Source of the DNA: Ruminococcus sp. | Lineage (GTDB): Bacteria; Bacillota; Clostridia; Oscillospirales; Ruminococcaceae | Direction of reading: 5' to 3' | Assembly: GCF_017464355.1 (NCBI RefSeq) | Contig: NZ_JAFUAG010000027.1 | Coordinates: 1-64,000, forward strand | DNA length: 64,000 bases | Shown here: positions 51,922-60,641 of the stretch, piece after piece | How the letters are laid out: each line of letters starts with the position of its first letter | Numbering within the stretch: position 1 is the stretch's first letter | Position numbers and translations under genes: made by a program | The notes under the pieces: model-generated | Told to the model about the DNA's origin: nothing | Database searches by the model: none | The model's input: the letters and a program-made list of their open reading frames with translations, nothing else

Positions 51922-51974
51922 TCCCGGTTTTGAAGTGCATTGCTGATGATACAGAATGATTTTTCGTATCGGGA
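51922..51974 (+). repeat. Intergenic TCCC/GGGA repeat, short form
   Basis: Begins TCCCGGT and ends ATCGGGA; core GTGCATTGCTGATGATACAG then TTTTTCGTATCG. The end bases changed together relative to the 12091 copy (CCAAT/ATTGG to CCGGT/ATCGG), keeping the pairing. It lies between the MATE gene and the shared terminator. Confidence 0.72.
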
Positions 51975-51988
51975 TAAAACAAGTATAA

Positions 51989-52025
51989 AAACAGCCCCGA
52001 AGCATTCACCGCTTCGGGGCTGTTT
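51989..52025. terminator. Bidirectional terminator
   Basis: AAACAGCCCCGAAGC (51989-52003), 7-nt loop, GCTTCGGGGCTGTTT (52011-52025); between convergent MATE and LCP genes. Confidence 0.92.
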
Positions 52026-52035
52026 GTCGTTATTA

Positions 52036-53616
52036 TCACCAGATGACAGGCGGGTCAAATTCGTTCTTCTCGTAGAAGGTGCCGTCGTCTATCTCCTGCT
52101 GGTACTGTTCTATGGCTTCGTCAACATTCTTGCAGTCACCGTAGATTATATACCTGAGGAAAGCTGCATTTGCCTGGAACTGCCATGTCCTCAGTGACAG
52201 ACAGCTCTGGCTCCAGATGACGTCCATGGTGTAGTAGCCGTCAGCGGGAACACGCATCTGCTGGATATCATAGTTCATGTAATCAAAGGCATTGAGGAGC
52301 ATATCTGCTATCTCGCCCTCTTCAAGGTCAGTTTCAACTTCTGGGAGAACTATGTTCATCAGCTCATCCAGCTGAACAAGGCTCAGGGTCTTGGCCTTGG
52401 TGACTATCTCCTTGATAGTCTCACGCTGGCGCATCGTCCGTCCGTAGTCATCGCCGCAGCCGTACCTTACTCTCGCATAGGCCAGGGACTGGTTGCCGTT
52501 CAGGTGCAGGCTGAGAGAATTGTCCTCTTCCGACTGGTATTCTATAGTCGTGTTGAACTTGCCCTCCACATCATAGTAGTTCACCGATTCGTCCTTGCCG
52601 TACTGTTCAAGGTCAATGTAGTCAGTGCCCTTCTTGTTGCCCAGGTAGTGGTTCTGCTCGTCCATGGGGTCGCGCATGGCCACGGCTTCGGTGTAGCTCA
52701 CATCAAAGTCCAGGCCGCCCACAGTTTCAACTATGTCGATGAACTGCTTGAAGTTCACCTTTACCGTCCTGTCTATGCTTATGCTGAAATAATCCTCTAT
52801 GACCTCAGCCAGGTATTCAGCGCCGCCGTGCCAGTAGGCCTGGTTGAGCTTTGCGCTGACGTTGAATTTCTCCATGTACACCCAGGTATCTCTCATTATG
52901 GAGGTCAGGGTTATGGTCTTCTTTTCCTTGTTTATGGAAATGAGCATCATAACGTCGGTGTTGCCTCTGTCCTGGGTGGCGGTGTCGCGTATGTCCTCAC
53001 CGATGAGCAGCACGTTCATTACGTTCTTGTTGGATATCTTCTTGGATTTCTTTTCCAGCATCTCCCGCAGTTCTTTTTCCTTGGCTTCCTCATCGAGAGT
53101 GTCGTCTTCGTCCACCAGGTCACGGCTGTCTACAGGGGGCGCGTCCATCCTTATGGTGTTGTCCCTGTCCTTCAGCAGGCCTGTGTAGTGGAAGAACAGC
53201 AGTACACCCACAGCCATTACCAGCACCAGCGCCAGGAAGATAAATCCCAGGGTGACACCCGTCTTTTTCCTTATGCTCCACCCGCCGCGGAGATTTGCGG
53301 TCTTGCCGAACCTTTTGCCAGAACGCTTGCGGGACTTCCCTCGGCTCTCCACCGACTTTCGGGGCTCGGTCTTCTTCTCCGCAGGCTTCTCACTGACCGT
53401 CTTCTCACTTTTCCCGCTGCTGCTCCTGCGCAGGGGCTTATCCGGCGGAAGTTCATCGAGCTGCTTTGAAGCTGTCTGCTCCTTTTTCTCCATGGCTTTG
53501 GAGATGCGCTCTTTGAGTTCATCGGGGGCTTCGCCGTTCTGGCTTGTGACCATAGCGTGGGAGATCATCTCCCGCAGCTCAGCCGAAGCGACCGTATGCT
53601 CTTTATTCTCATTCAT
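52036..53616 (-). CDS. LytR-CpsA-Psr (LCP) family wall-polymer ligase
   Basis: The start at 53616 (MNENKEH) follows GAGG; 526 aa. Long charged cytoplasmic N-terminus (about 130 residues, rich in Lys/Arg/Ser), one transmembrane helix (GVTLGFIFLALVLVMAVGVLLFF) and an LCP domain: MNVLLIGEDIRDTATQDRGNTDVMMLISIN, IMRDTWVYM, NQAYWHGGAEYLAEVIEDYF, LAYARVRYGCGDDYGRTMRQR. LCP enzymes attach teichoic acids or other glycopolymers to peptidoglycan from polyprenyl carriers. Monocistronic; promoter at 53706. Confidence 0.93.
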   Translation of the reverse strand: MNENKEHTVASAELREMISHAMVTSQNGEAPDELKERISKAMEKKEQTASKQLDELPPDKPLRRSSSGKSEKTVSEKPAEKKTEPRKSVESRGKSRKRSGKRFGKTANLRGGWSIRKKTGVTLGFIFLALVLVMAVGVLLFFHYTGLLKDRDNTIRMDAPPVDSRDLVDEDDTLDEEAKEKELREMLEKKSKKISNKNVMNVLLIGEDIRDTATQDRGNTDVMMLISINKEKKTITLTSIMRDTWVYMEKFNVSAKLNQAYWHGGAEYLAEVIEDYFSISIDRTVKVNFKQFIDIVETVGGLDFDVSYTEAVAMRDPMDEQNHYLGNKKGTDYIDLEQYGKDESVNYYDVEGKFNTTIEYQSEEDNSLSLHLNGNQSLAYARVRYGCGDDYGRTMRQRETIKEIVTKAKTLSLVQLDELMNIVLPEVETDLEEGEIADMLLNAFDYMNYDIQQMRVPADGYYTMDVIWSQSCLSLRTWQFQANAAFLRYIIYGDCKNVDEAIEQYQQEIDDGTFYEKNEFDPPVIW

Positions 53617-53705
53617 ATCATATATTCCTCTTTTCAGCGGAAATGGCGTTAATGCCCGTGTTATCAATACATATGTGCGTTTTGCCGCACAATTACACAG
53701 ATACT

Positions 53706-53734
53706 ATTATAGCCCAAATTCCCATAAATTACAA
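53706..53734 (-). promoter_or_regulatory. Promoter of LCP gene
   Basis: Minus strand TTGTAA (53729-53734), 17 bp, TATAAT (53706-53711). The 53617-53977 gap holds this promoter, the divergent one at 53894 and nothing else I can name. Confidence 0.75.
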
Positions 53735-53893
53735 CACACAAATCGCACGAAATAAAACACCCCCGCACCGTGATTTTTAGAATTTTAGATAGTTTTTCAC
53801 AAAACAAGCACATTTTTTGGTACTCATAAAGCACCTTCTGCACGCAAACAGGTGTCGGCTTTATTATAAATATGTGTGTCTGAAAAAAACAGC

Positions 53894-53922
53894 TTGCATT
53901 TTTTGAATTGCTGTGGTATAAT
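53894..53922 (+). promoter_or_regulatory. Promoter of zinc-ribbon membrane protein gene
   Basis: TTGCAT (53894-53899), 17 bp, TATAAT (53917-53922). Confidence 0.75.
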
Positions 53923-53977
53923 AAATAAAATATAGACGGATAAGCATATTTCTGAACTAAACGAAAGGAAAAGTAAA

Positions 53978-54982
53978 ATGTCTAGGTATACAGGTTCAAA
54001 ATGTATCTGCTGCGATAAGCGCTTTGTTGAAGGCGATGACATAGTAGTCTGCCCCGACTGCGGAACGCCCTATCACCGAAGCTGCTATACAGAAAAAGGC
54101 AGCTGTATAAATGCAGTGCTGCATGACAAGAACGTGGGCTGGATGCCCGATGTTCCGCCCATGCCACAGGCAACACCTGTGCCTGTGGTGGCATCGGTGA
54201 AAAGGTGCATAAGGTGCGGCGCTGAAAATCCTCCGGAGCAGAGGTATTGTCAGCAGTGCGGCACACCTCTTATCAATATGGACGCTCCCAGACCCTTCAA
54301 CGATATGAACGGCGAAAGGGGACAGGGTACTGCCCAAAACGGCCCCCGTCCTGCCGATAACGGCACAGGCCCTCAGGTCAATGCACAGTTCGGCGATGGC
54401 TTTGCCCCCGTCATGCTCAATCAGGACTCCGATATCGACGGAGTGAAGCTGGGCGATCTGGCCAGATATGTGGGCTCAAACCCCATAGGCTTCCTGCCGA
54501 GCTTCATCAGGTTCGCCAAAACAGGCAGAAAGCTTTCCATGAACTTTTTTGCCTTCCTGTTCACACCCGTGTACTTCATGTACCGCAAGATGAAGGTGTG
54601 GGGGATAGTTTCGGTAGTCGTCATGGCATTGCTCAGCGTGCCTGATATGATAGTAATGCTGGCCAGCGGCGAATATGACCTGAAAGTCGATCTGGGCATC
54701 GACCTGAAATCGGGAAGCTTCATGCTTATCTCCCAGATAGTGCTGTACCTGACACTGGTGCTGCGGCTGCTGGCGGGATTTTTCGCCAATTACCTCTACT
54801 ACCGTCAGGCCAGACGGGAGATAACCAGGATACACAGCAAGTCTGACGGCAAGGCGCCCGATGATGTCAACCGTGAGATAATAATGGCGGGCGGGACCTC
54901 CCTGGGCTATGTTGTGCTGGGATTTCTGCTGTATACCATAGTCTCCACAGGGGTCATCGTGCTGATAGGTTCTCTTAAGTAA
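53978..54982 (+). CDS. Zinc-finger membrane protein (RING-like + zinc ribbon)
   Basis: 334 aa. N-terminal treble-clef/RING-like cluster (CICCDKRF...VVCPDCGTPYHRSCY), a zinc ribbon (CIRCGAENPPEQRYCQQCG), a Pro/Gly/Asn linker, and a C-terminal membrane part with about four helices (MNFFAFLFTPVYFMYRKMKVWGI; LVLRLLAGFFANYLYYRQA). The latter resembles the DUF2628 type. The function is unknown; such proteins are common in Clostridia. The gene is followed directly by the rpsF promoter. Confidence 0.78.
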   Translation: MSRYTGSKCICCDKRFVEGDDIVVCPDCGTPYHRSCYTEKGSCINAVLHDKNVGWMPDVPPMPQATPVPVVASVKRCIRCGAENPPEQRYCQQCGTPLINMDAPRPFNDMNGERGQGTAQNGPRPADNGTGPQVNAQFGDGFAPVMLNQDSDIDGVKLGDLARYVGSNPIGFLPSFIRFAKTGRKLSMNFFAFLFTPVYFMYRKMKVWGIVSVVVMALLSVPDMIVMLASGEYDLKVDLGIDLKSGSFMLISQIVLYLTLVLRLLAGFFANYLYYRQARREITRIHSKSDGKAPDDVNREIIMAGGTSLGYVVLGFLLYTIVSTGVIVLIGSLK

Positions 54983-55004
54983 ATTTACAAAAAATTCAGA
55001 TTTG

Positions 55005-55047
55005 AAGCCGCATAACTCTTGACAGAGTCTGCGGCTTGTGTTATAAT
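55005..55047 (+). promoter_or_regulatory. Promoter of rpsF-ssb-rpsR operon, with flanking inverted repeat
   Basis: TTGACA (55019-55024), 17 bp, TATAAT (55042-55047). AAGCCGCA (55005-55012) and TGCGGCTT (55030-55037) are exact inverted repeats on either side of the -35. They could be an operator, or a terminator for the preceding gene reused here. Confidence 0.75.
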
Positions 55048-55110
55048 ATATGAGTTAATCCTTGCTTGTATCAACAGGTACAGGCGAAATCCAAAAGGAG
55101 GTGTACAGAA

Positions 55111-55401
55111 ATGGCAAAGATCAACGAGAACTACGAGGCAATGGTAATTTTCAGCCAGAAGCTGGATGAGGAAGGCGTTCAGGCGCTGACCACTAAGTTC
55201 GATGACATGATCAAGGCTAACGCCGAGAACGTAGAGCTGAACGTATGGGGCAAGAGAAAGCTCGCTTACGAGATCAACTACGAGTCCGAGGGCACTTATG
55301 TACTGTGGTCTTTCAACTGCAAGACCGATTTCCCCGCTGAGCTGGAGAGAGTACTGGGCATTACCGACGGCGTTATTCGTTTCCTTATCACAACCAAGTA
55401 A
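55111..55401 (+). CDS. rpsF: 30S ribosomal protein S6
   Basis: The start at 55111 follows AAAGGAGGTG; 96 aa. N-terminal NYEAMVIFS and LNVWGKRKLAYEINYESEGTYVLWSF are the S6 signatures. First gene of the conserved rpsF-ssb-rpsR operon. Confidence 0.97.
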   Translation: MAKINENYEAMVIFSQKLDEEGVQALTTKFDDMIKANAENVELNVWGKRKLAYEINYESEGTYVLWSFNCKTDFPAELERVLGITDGVIRFLITTK

Positions 55402-55474
55402 TAAGGGACAAAAAATCAAATGGTATCAGCAGTAGACGGAATGAGATTTGTATTGATGGAAAGGAACTAGTATT

Positions 55475-56098
55475 ATGCTGAACAGAGTTATTTTGATGGG
55501 AAGGATCACACAGGATCTTGAGGTAAGACAGACGCCTAACGGTACATCCGCACTTACTTTCAATATCGCAGTAGACAGAAACTTCAAGGACCAGAACGGT
55601 CAGTATCAGTCTGACTTCATCACTTGTGTCGCCTGGAGACAGACCGCTGAATTTATCGGAAGATATTTTGGCAAGGGCAGAATGATCGCTCTTGAAGGTC
55701 AGCTCCGCAGCAGGACTTATGAGGACAAGAACGGTACTAAGCACTATGTCACTGAGGTCTATGTGGACAATGCATCTTTCACCGGTGAGAAGGCTAACCA
55801 GGGCGGCGGTAATTATTCCAATAATTACGGCAATGGCGGCTTCAACGGCGGAAACGGCGGTTATAACAACGGCGGTTTCAACGGCGGCAACGGTGGCTAT
55901 AACAACGGCGGAGGAAATTTCGGCGGTAACAACAATTACGGCGGGAACAACTTCGGCGGCAACGGCGGCTTCAATCAGAATAACGGCGGTCAGGGCGCTC
56001 CTGTCAACAACAATACAGCACCCTCTAACGACGCGCTGAATATCGGTGACCTTTCGGAATTTGAGGATGTGATTTCCGACGACGGCGTACCATTCTGA
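55475..56098 (+). CDS. ssb: Single-stranded DNA-binding protein
   Basis: 207 aa. N-terminal OB fold (MLNRVILMGRITQDLEVRQTPNGTSALTFNIAV, FITCVAWRQTAEFIGRYFGKG). The C-terminal half (about 108-185) is an unusually long Gly/Asn/Tyr/Phe repeat (GGFNGGNGGYNNGG units). It ends in the acidic tip DVISDDGVPF that recruits partner proteins. Between rpsF and rpsR, as in most Firmicutes. Confidence 0.96.
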   Translation: MLNRVILMGRITQDLEVRQTPNGTSALTFNIAVDRNFKDQNGQYQSDFITCVAWRQTAEFIGRYFGKGRMIALEGQLRSRTYEDKNGTKHYVTEVYVDNASFTGEKANQGGGNYSNNYGNGGFNGGNGGYNNGGFNGGNGGYNNGGGNFGGNNNYGGNNFGGNGGFNQNNGGQGAPVNNNTAPSNDALNIGDLSEFEDVISDDGVPF

Positions 56099-56155
56099 TA
56101 ACCTGGATCATTAATCACGATTTAGTAAATTCCTAACAAGGAGGGAAATTTTACC

Positions 56156-56401
56156 ATGGAGAAGGAAAGAACCGGCGGCAGACCCGTAAAGAGGGGCCGC
56201 AAGAAGGTTTGTATGTTCTGCGTAGACAGAGCAGAGAAGATCGATTACAAGGATATCGCAAAGCTCCGTAAGTGCATGACCGAAAGGGCAAAGATACTGC
56301 CCCGCCGTGTAACAGGCACCTGCGCTTTCCACCAGAGAGAGCTGACAAAGGCTATCAAGAGAGCAAGACACGTAGCTCTGCTCCCCTATGTAGCTGACTA
56401 A
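56156..56401 (+). CDS. rpsR: 30S ribosomal protein S18
   Basis: 81 aa. [64 protein letters not shown] is standard S18. The two Cys plus downstream Cys-His indicate the zinc-binding (C+) form. Last gene of the operon; strong terminator follows. Confidence 0.97.
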   Translation: MEKERTGGRPVKRGRKKVCMFCVDRAEKIDYKDIAKLRKCMTERAKILPRRVTGTCAFHQRELTKAIKRARHVALLPYVAD

Positions 56402-56413
56402 TATGCGTTTTAT

Positions 56414-56442
56414 GAGGTATCCTTCGGGATACCTCTGTTTTT
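56414..56442 (+). terminator. Terminator of rpsF-ssb-rpsR operon
   Basis: GAGGTATCC (56414-56422), UUCG tetraloop, GGATACCTC (56427-56435), then TTTTT. Confidence 0.92.
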
Positions 56443-56468
56443 ATACTCAGCAGACAGCGGAGGATAGT

Positions 56469-56804
56469 ATGGATCTGAGAAAAGAACTTGATGAGATAGT
56501 TAAAAGCTATGACCTTGTTGAACGTACAGTGGAGTGTTTCTGGGCAAACTACGACAGCTATCTTGATGAGGAACCCGAGGAGAGCCATGAGTTCGGGTTT
56601 ACTGACAGAAATTCGGCAAGAGCTGAATTTTACGGATATTACTACGGTGTTTCAAGTAACCTTGACTTTGAGCATATAAAGGTCTGTGTGGACGGGTATC
56701 GTCACGGCGAGAATTGCAGGGCTATCAGCTTTTGGTGCATATACCGCATGGACGGCGAGCTTTTTGATGATCATTTTGTTGTTGAGCAAAAAGGACTGAT
56801 CTGA
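56469..56804 (+). CDS. Hypothetical acidic protein
   Basis: The start at 56469 follows GGAGG; 111 aa, cytoplasmic, pI clearly low (LDEEPEESHEFGF). It ends EQKGLI after a beta-rich stretch (CRAISFWCIYRMDGELFDDHFVV). No family recognised. The size and acidity fit an immunity-type protein, but this is speculation. Confidence 0.55.
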   Translation: MDLRKELDEIVKSYDLVERTVECFWANYDSYLDEEPEESHEFGFTDRNSARAEFYGYYYGVSSNLDFEHIKVCVDGYRHGENCRAISFWCIYRMDGELFDDHFVVEQKGLI

Positions 56805-56865
56805 GCAGCAGAAACTCTGCTGTTTACATCTGCCCTTTTAAGGGTCTGCTGTATAGCATTTCCTC

Positions 56866-56894
56866 TTGCAAAGAGGGGAGATATATGTTATAAT
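56866..56894 (+). promoter_or_regulatory. Promoter of lon with dyad over the -35
   Basis: TTGCAA (56866-56871), 17 bp, TATAAT (56889-56894). CCTCTT-GCA-AAGAGG (56862-56876) is a perfect dyad centred on the -35, a candidate stress-repressor site. Confidence 0.72.
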
Positions 56895-56967
56895 CAGTAT
56901 GTAAGGAAATATCGTTCTGCGGCGGGTCTTCCGCTGCTATCACTGATGATGAACGAAAGGAGCTTTT

Positions 56968-59397
56968 ATGGAGAAGCGTACAGATATAAAGAACGGTTCA
57001 GTGCTTCCGATGATACCTACCAGAGATCTGGTGGTCTTCCCGGGCATGAGCGTCAACTTTGACGTGGGCAGGGAGATGTCGGTGCAGAGCCTGCAGAATG
57101 CGAGAAATGACTTTTCGGGCGATGTGTTCCTCTGTGCCCAGAAGGACGTCAATATTGAGTCCCCCGAGAAAAATGATATGTATAAGATAGGTACTGTGGC
57201 AAATATCCGTCAGGTCATAAAAAGCCCCGGCGGGGTGTGCAGGTGCATGGTCAGAGGCGTGCGCAAGGCCAGGCTGACCGAGATGATAATACATGATGAC
57301 TGCTATGAGGCCGTTATCAAGCCTATGCCAAATTATTCCAAAGATAAACTCTATGCTCAGGAACTTGAAGCCATTGAGCGCGAGGTGCGCAATGCTTTTG
57401 AGGACTATGCAGGCCTTATGCCCAAAATGCCTCAGGAGATATACAACGCTGTCATGGGCTCCAAGTCGGCGGAGGAACTGTTTGAGGCCGTGGCTTTCAA
57501 TGTGCCTCTGTCCTTTACGGACAGACAGGCTCTGCTGGAAGCAGGCTCGGCAGGGGAGAAACTGGTGCTGTTGATGACGATCCTTGCCAGAGAGATAGAT
57601 GTGCTCACTCTGGAAAAGGAGATACATGAGCAGGTGCAGAGCCAGATCGAAGAAAACCAGCGTGAATACTATATCCGTGAGCAGATAAAGGCTCTGCAGA
57701 ATGAGCTGGGCGAAGGCGGCTTCGATGGCACAGATGAAGGCGAGATACAGCGCTATTACGAGAAGATAGAGGCTATGCAGGCCGATGACGAGGTAAAGGA
57801 TAAGCTGAACGAAGAGGTAAAGCGCCTTTCCAGAATGTCAGGCTCTTCCCAGGAGGCTGTAGTCATCAGGGGTTATCTTGATACCGTGCTGGGTCTGCCC
57901 TGGGGCGTGTTCACCAAGGATACCACCGATGTTAAAAAGGCTCAGGCTGTCCTTGATAAGGATCACTACGGCCTTAAACGTGTAAAGGAAAGAATACTGG
58001 AAAATCTGGCGGTAAGAGAACTTACCCCCGATATCAAGGGGCAGATACTCTGCCTTGTGGGACCTCCCGGGGTGGGCAAGACCTCTGTGGCCAAGTCGGT
58101 GGCCAGGGCGCTCAACCGCAAGTTCGTCCGTGTTTCACTGGGCGGTGTCCGTGACGAGAGCGATATCAGAGGTCACAGAAAGACCTACGTCGGCGCTATG
58201 CCCGGACGTATCATCAACGGCATGAAGCTGGCAGGCTCCTGCAACCCCGTTATGCTGCTGGACGAGATAGACAAGATGAGCAACGATTTCAGGGGCGACC
58301 CTTCATCGGCTATGCTGGAAGTTCTTGACAGCGAGCAGAACAACGCATTTCGTGACCACTATGCCGAGGTACCCTATGATCTGAGCAACGTGCTGTTCAT
58401 CACCACTGCCAACACTCTTGATACTGTGGCCGCACCTCTCCTTGACCGTATGGAGATAATCGAACTGAGCAGCTATACCCGTGAGGAAAAGTTCAACATC
58501 GCCAAAAAGCACCTGCTGAAAAAGCAGCTGGAAAAGCACGGGTTGAATTCTTCTATGATGAAGATGACCAATGACGGTATCTACACGCTGATAGACGGCT
58601 ACACCCGTGAGGCAGGTGTGAGAACTCTTGAAAGAAATATAGGCTCGCTGTGCCGCAAGGCCGCCAGGGAGATAGTTGAGAACGATGTGCAGAAGGTTAC
58701 TTTCAGCGCAAAGAATATCCCCGATTATCTGGGGCATATAAAGTACCTGCCCGATGATGTTGCCAAGGAAGATGCTGTAGGCTGTGTCAACGGCCTTGCC
58801 TGGACTTCCGTGGGCGGTGTGCTTATGCCGCTGGAGGTCCTGGTGCTGGACGGCAAGGGCAAGATAGAACTGACAGGCTCACTGGGCGACGTCATGAAAG
58901 AGTCCGCAAAGATAGCTGTCAGCTACTGCCGCAAGATAGCCGATGAGTACGGTATCGACAAGGAGTTCTACGAGAAGAAGGATATCCATATCCATGCCCC
59001 CGAGGGTGCTGTGCCCAAGGACGGCCCCTCTGCAGGTGTCACCATGATAACTGCCATAGTTTCCGCCCTCAGCGGACGCAAGGTAAGGGCTGATGTGGCT
59101 ATGACAGGCGAGATAACTCTGACAGGCAAGGTGCTGCCCATAGGCGGCCTCCGTGAAAAGACCATGGCTGCTTTCAAGGCAGGGGTGAAGACTGTCATCG
59201 TTCCCGACAAGAACAGGGGCGACCTTGATGAGATAGACGACACTGTCAAGAACGGCCTTGAATTCGTTTTTGCTAGGGAGATAGACGATGTGCTGAAGAC
59301 TGCACTGGTGACACCTCCCGAGAACGAAGTCATGCCCGAGATGATGCCTGAGGTAATTCCCACAAAAAGACGGGGCAGAGCCAGAAAGACAGTTTGA
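56968..59397 (+). CDS. lon: ATP-dependent protease Lon
   Basis: 809 aa, full length. N-terminal substrate-binding domain (LPMIPTRDLVVFPGM), AAA+ module with Walker A GPPGVGKTS (about 364-372) and Walker B VMLLDEIDK, and a C-terminal protease domain with Ser688 (PKDGPSAG) and Lys731 (GGLREKTMAAFKAG). Degrades damaged and regulatory proteins. It overlaps the reading of the downstream region slightly; a cytidine deaminase-like gene and engB follow, as lon-engB often do in Firmicutes. Confidence 0.97.
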   Translation: MEKRTDIKNGSVLPMIPTRDLVVFPGMSVNFDVGREMSVQSLQNARNDFSGDVFLCAQKDVNIESPEKNDMYKIGTVANIRQVIKSPGGVCRCMVRGVRKARLTEMIIHDDCYEAVIKPMPNYSKDKLYAQELEAIEREVRNAFEDYAGLMPKMPQEIYNAVMGSKSAEELFEAVAFNVPLSFTDRQALLEAGSAGEKLVLLMTILAREIDVLTLEKEIHEQVQSQIEENQREYYIREQIKALQNELGEGGFDGTDEGEIQRYYEKIEAMQADDEVKDKLNEEVKRLSRMSGSSQEAVVIRGYLDTVLGLPWGVFTKDTTDVKKAQAVLDKDHYGLKRVKERILENLAVRELTPDIKGQILCLVGPPGVGKTSVAKSVARALNRKFVRVSLGGVRDESDIRGHRKTYVGAMPGRIINGMKLAGSCNPVMLLDEIDKMSNDFRGDPSSAMLEVLDSEQNNAFRDHYAEVPYDLSNVLFITTANTLDTVAAPLLDRMEIIELSSYTREEKFNIAKKHLLKKQLEKHGLNSSMMKMTNDGIYTLIDGYTREAGVRTLERNIGSLCRKAAREIVENDVQKVTFSAKNIPDYLGHIKYLPDDVAKEDAVGCVNGLAWTSVGGVLMPLEVLVLDGKGKIELTGSLGDVMKESAKIAVSYCRKIADEYGIDKEFYEKKDIHIHAPEGAVPKDGPSAGVTMITAIVSALSGRKVRADVAMTGEITLTGKVLPIGGLREKTMAAFKAGVKTVIVPDKNRGDLDEIDDTVKNGLEFVFAREIDDVLKTALVTPPENEVMPEMMPEVIPTKRRGRARKTV

Positions 59398-59429
59398 TTA
59401 CGCAAGAAGACAGAGAAAAGGAGAAACAT

Positions 59430-59825
59430 ATGGACAAGATATGGGAAGAGATGTACGCTGCCGCCAAGGCCGTGCTTGCGCCCAGAAAAATTTCCGATTA
59501 CGTTACCTGCGGTGAGGTTGCGGCGGCAGTGCTGTCCAAGTCGGGCAGGATATACACAGGGGTCTGCATAGACACCTGTTCGACCCTTGGAATATGCGCC
59601 GAGAGGAATGCCATTTTCAACATGATAACCAACGGCGAGCAGGAGATTGACAAGGTGCTGTGCATATCTCCGGGACACGGCAAGGGTGCGCCCTGCGGCG
59701 CCTGCAGAGAGCTTATGGTGCAGCTTATGCCCGAAAGCTACAAGGATATCGAGATAATGCTGGACTACGAAAATGAGCGTATCATTACCATGGGCGAACT
59801 GACGCCTGAATGGTGGATAGGATAG
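59430..59825 (+). CDS. Cytidine deaminase-like protein
   Basis: The start at 59430 follows AAAAGGAG; 131 aa. Zinc site CAERNA with PCGACRE as in cytidine deaminases. It lacks some of the usual N-terminal residues of Cdd, and the tail (TMGELTPEWWIG) is closer to the Cdd-like group that includes blasticidin-S deaminase homologues. Located between lon and engB; a terminator follows. Confidence 0.85.
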   Translation: MDKIWEEMYAAAKAVLAPRKISDYVTCGEVAAAVLSKSGRIYTGVCIDTCSTLGICAERNAIFNMITNGEQEIDKVLCISPGHGKGAPCGACRELMVQLMPESYKDIEIMLDYENERIITMGELTPEWWIG

Positions 59826-59833
59826 CATTTTGC

Positions 59834-59857
59834 GGGGCGGTCAGTCCGCCCCTTTTT
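59834..59857 (+). terminator. Terminator between deaminase gene and engB
   Basis: GGGGCGG (59834-59840), TCAGT, CCGCCCC (59846-59852), TTTTT. engB starts 18 nt later, so read-through or a nearby promoter is needed. Confidence 0.82.
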
Positions 59858-59874
59858 ATTGAAAGGAGAATGAG

Positions 59875-60603
59875 ATGAAGCCTCTGAATTTCAACAAGGC
59901 AGAATTTATCACCTCATACGGAAAATTTACCCAGATACCAAAGTCTGACAGACCCGAGTTCGCTTTTTCGGGGCGGTCGAATGTGGGAAAATCCTCGCTG
60001 ATAAACAAAATATTCAACCGCAAGAACATGGCCAGAGTAAGCTCCGTTCCCGGCAAGACAGTGACTATAAATTTCTTTTCGGTGGAGGACGTTTATTTCG
60101 TTGACCTGCCCGGTTACGGTTATGCCAACGTTTCAAAAAGCGAGAAATCCAAGTGGGGCGACCTGATAGGCGGCTATCTTGGCGACTTCGAGCGCAATGT
60201 GGAGATAGTCTTCCAGCTGATAGATATGCGCCATGCTCCCAGCAAGGACGACTTGCAAATGATAAACTACCTCATCGACAACGAAATGCCTTTCGTCATC
60301 GTGTTCACCAAGGCGGACAAGCTGAAGCCTACTGCCCGCAAGGAACGCATGGCGGCCTTTGCCGACGAGATACCATGCTTTGAGGATATCCACTGCATAC
60401 CTTTCTCTGCGGTGACAGGGGAGGGCGTAGAGGAGCTGAAAGCTATCATCGAAGAGGTGCGTGCCGATTGGTTCGAGACTTACGGTGAGCAGGGAGATGA
60501 GGCCTTTGAGGAAGAACTTCCCGAAGAAGATGTTCCCGAGGATACCGATGAAGACGATGATGAGCCTTTCACAGGCTTCCTGACCCCGAACAGAAAGAGA
60601 TAA
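59875..60603 (+). CDS. engB: Ribosome biogenesis GTPase EngB/YsxC
   Basis: 242 aa. G1 GRSNVGKSS, G3 DLPGYGYA, G4 TKAD and G5 SAVTG are all present. Essential in late 50S assembly. Compared with the usual ~195 aa it has an acidic C-terminal extension of about 45 residues (EEELPEEDVPEDTDEDDDE). Confidence 0.96.
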   Translation: MKPLNFNKAEFITSYGKFTQIPKSDRPEFAFSGRSNVGKSSLINKIFNRKNMARVSSVPGKTVTINFFSVEDVYFVDLPGYGYANVSKSEKSKWGDLIGGYLGDFERNVEIVFQLIDMRHAPSKDDLQMINYLIDNEMPFVIVFTKADKLKPTARKERMAAFADEIPCFEDIHCIPFSAVTGEGVEELKAIIEEVRADWFETYGEQGDEAFEEELPEEDVPEDTDEDDDEPFTGFLTPNRKR

Positions 60604-60608
60604 AAAGC

Positions 60609-60641
60609 AAGACCTGTACGAAATATCGTACAGGTCTTTTC
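60609..60641. terminator. Bidirectional terminator
   Basis: AAGACCTGTACGA (60609-60621), AATA, TCGTACAGGTCTT (60626-60638), TT; between convergent engB and glyoxalase-like genes. Confidence 0.92.

Noticed and set aside
52504..53469. Open frame opposite the LCP gene
   Set aside because: Shadow of the LCP coding sequence; low-complexity His/Val/Leu composition.
53252..53755. Second open frame opposite the LCP N-terminus
   Set aside because: Ser/Leu/Phe-rich mirror of the Lys/Arg/Glu-rich LCP N-terminus.
55800..56000. Tandem GGN-type DNA repeats resembling a CRISPR or minisatellite
   Set aside because: They are in frame inside ssb and encode its Gly/Asn-rich linker; no spacers of constant length.
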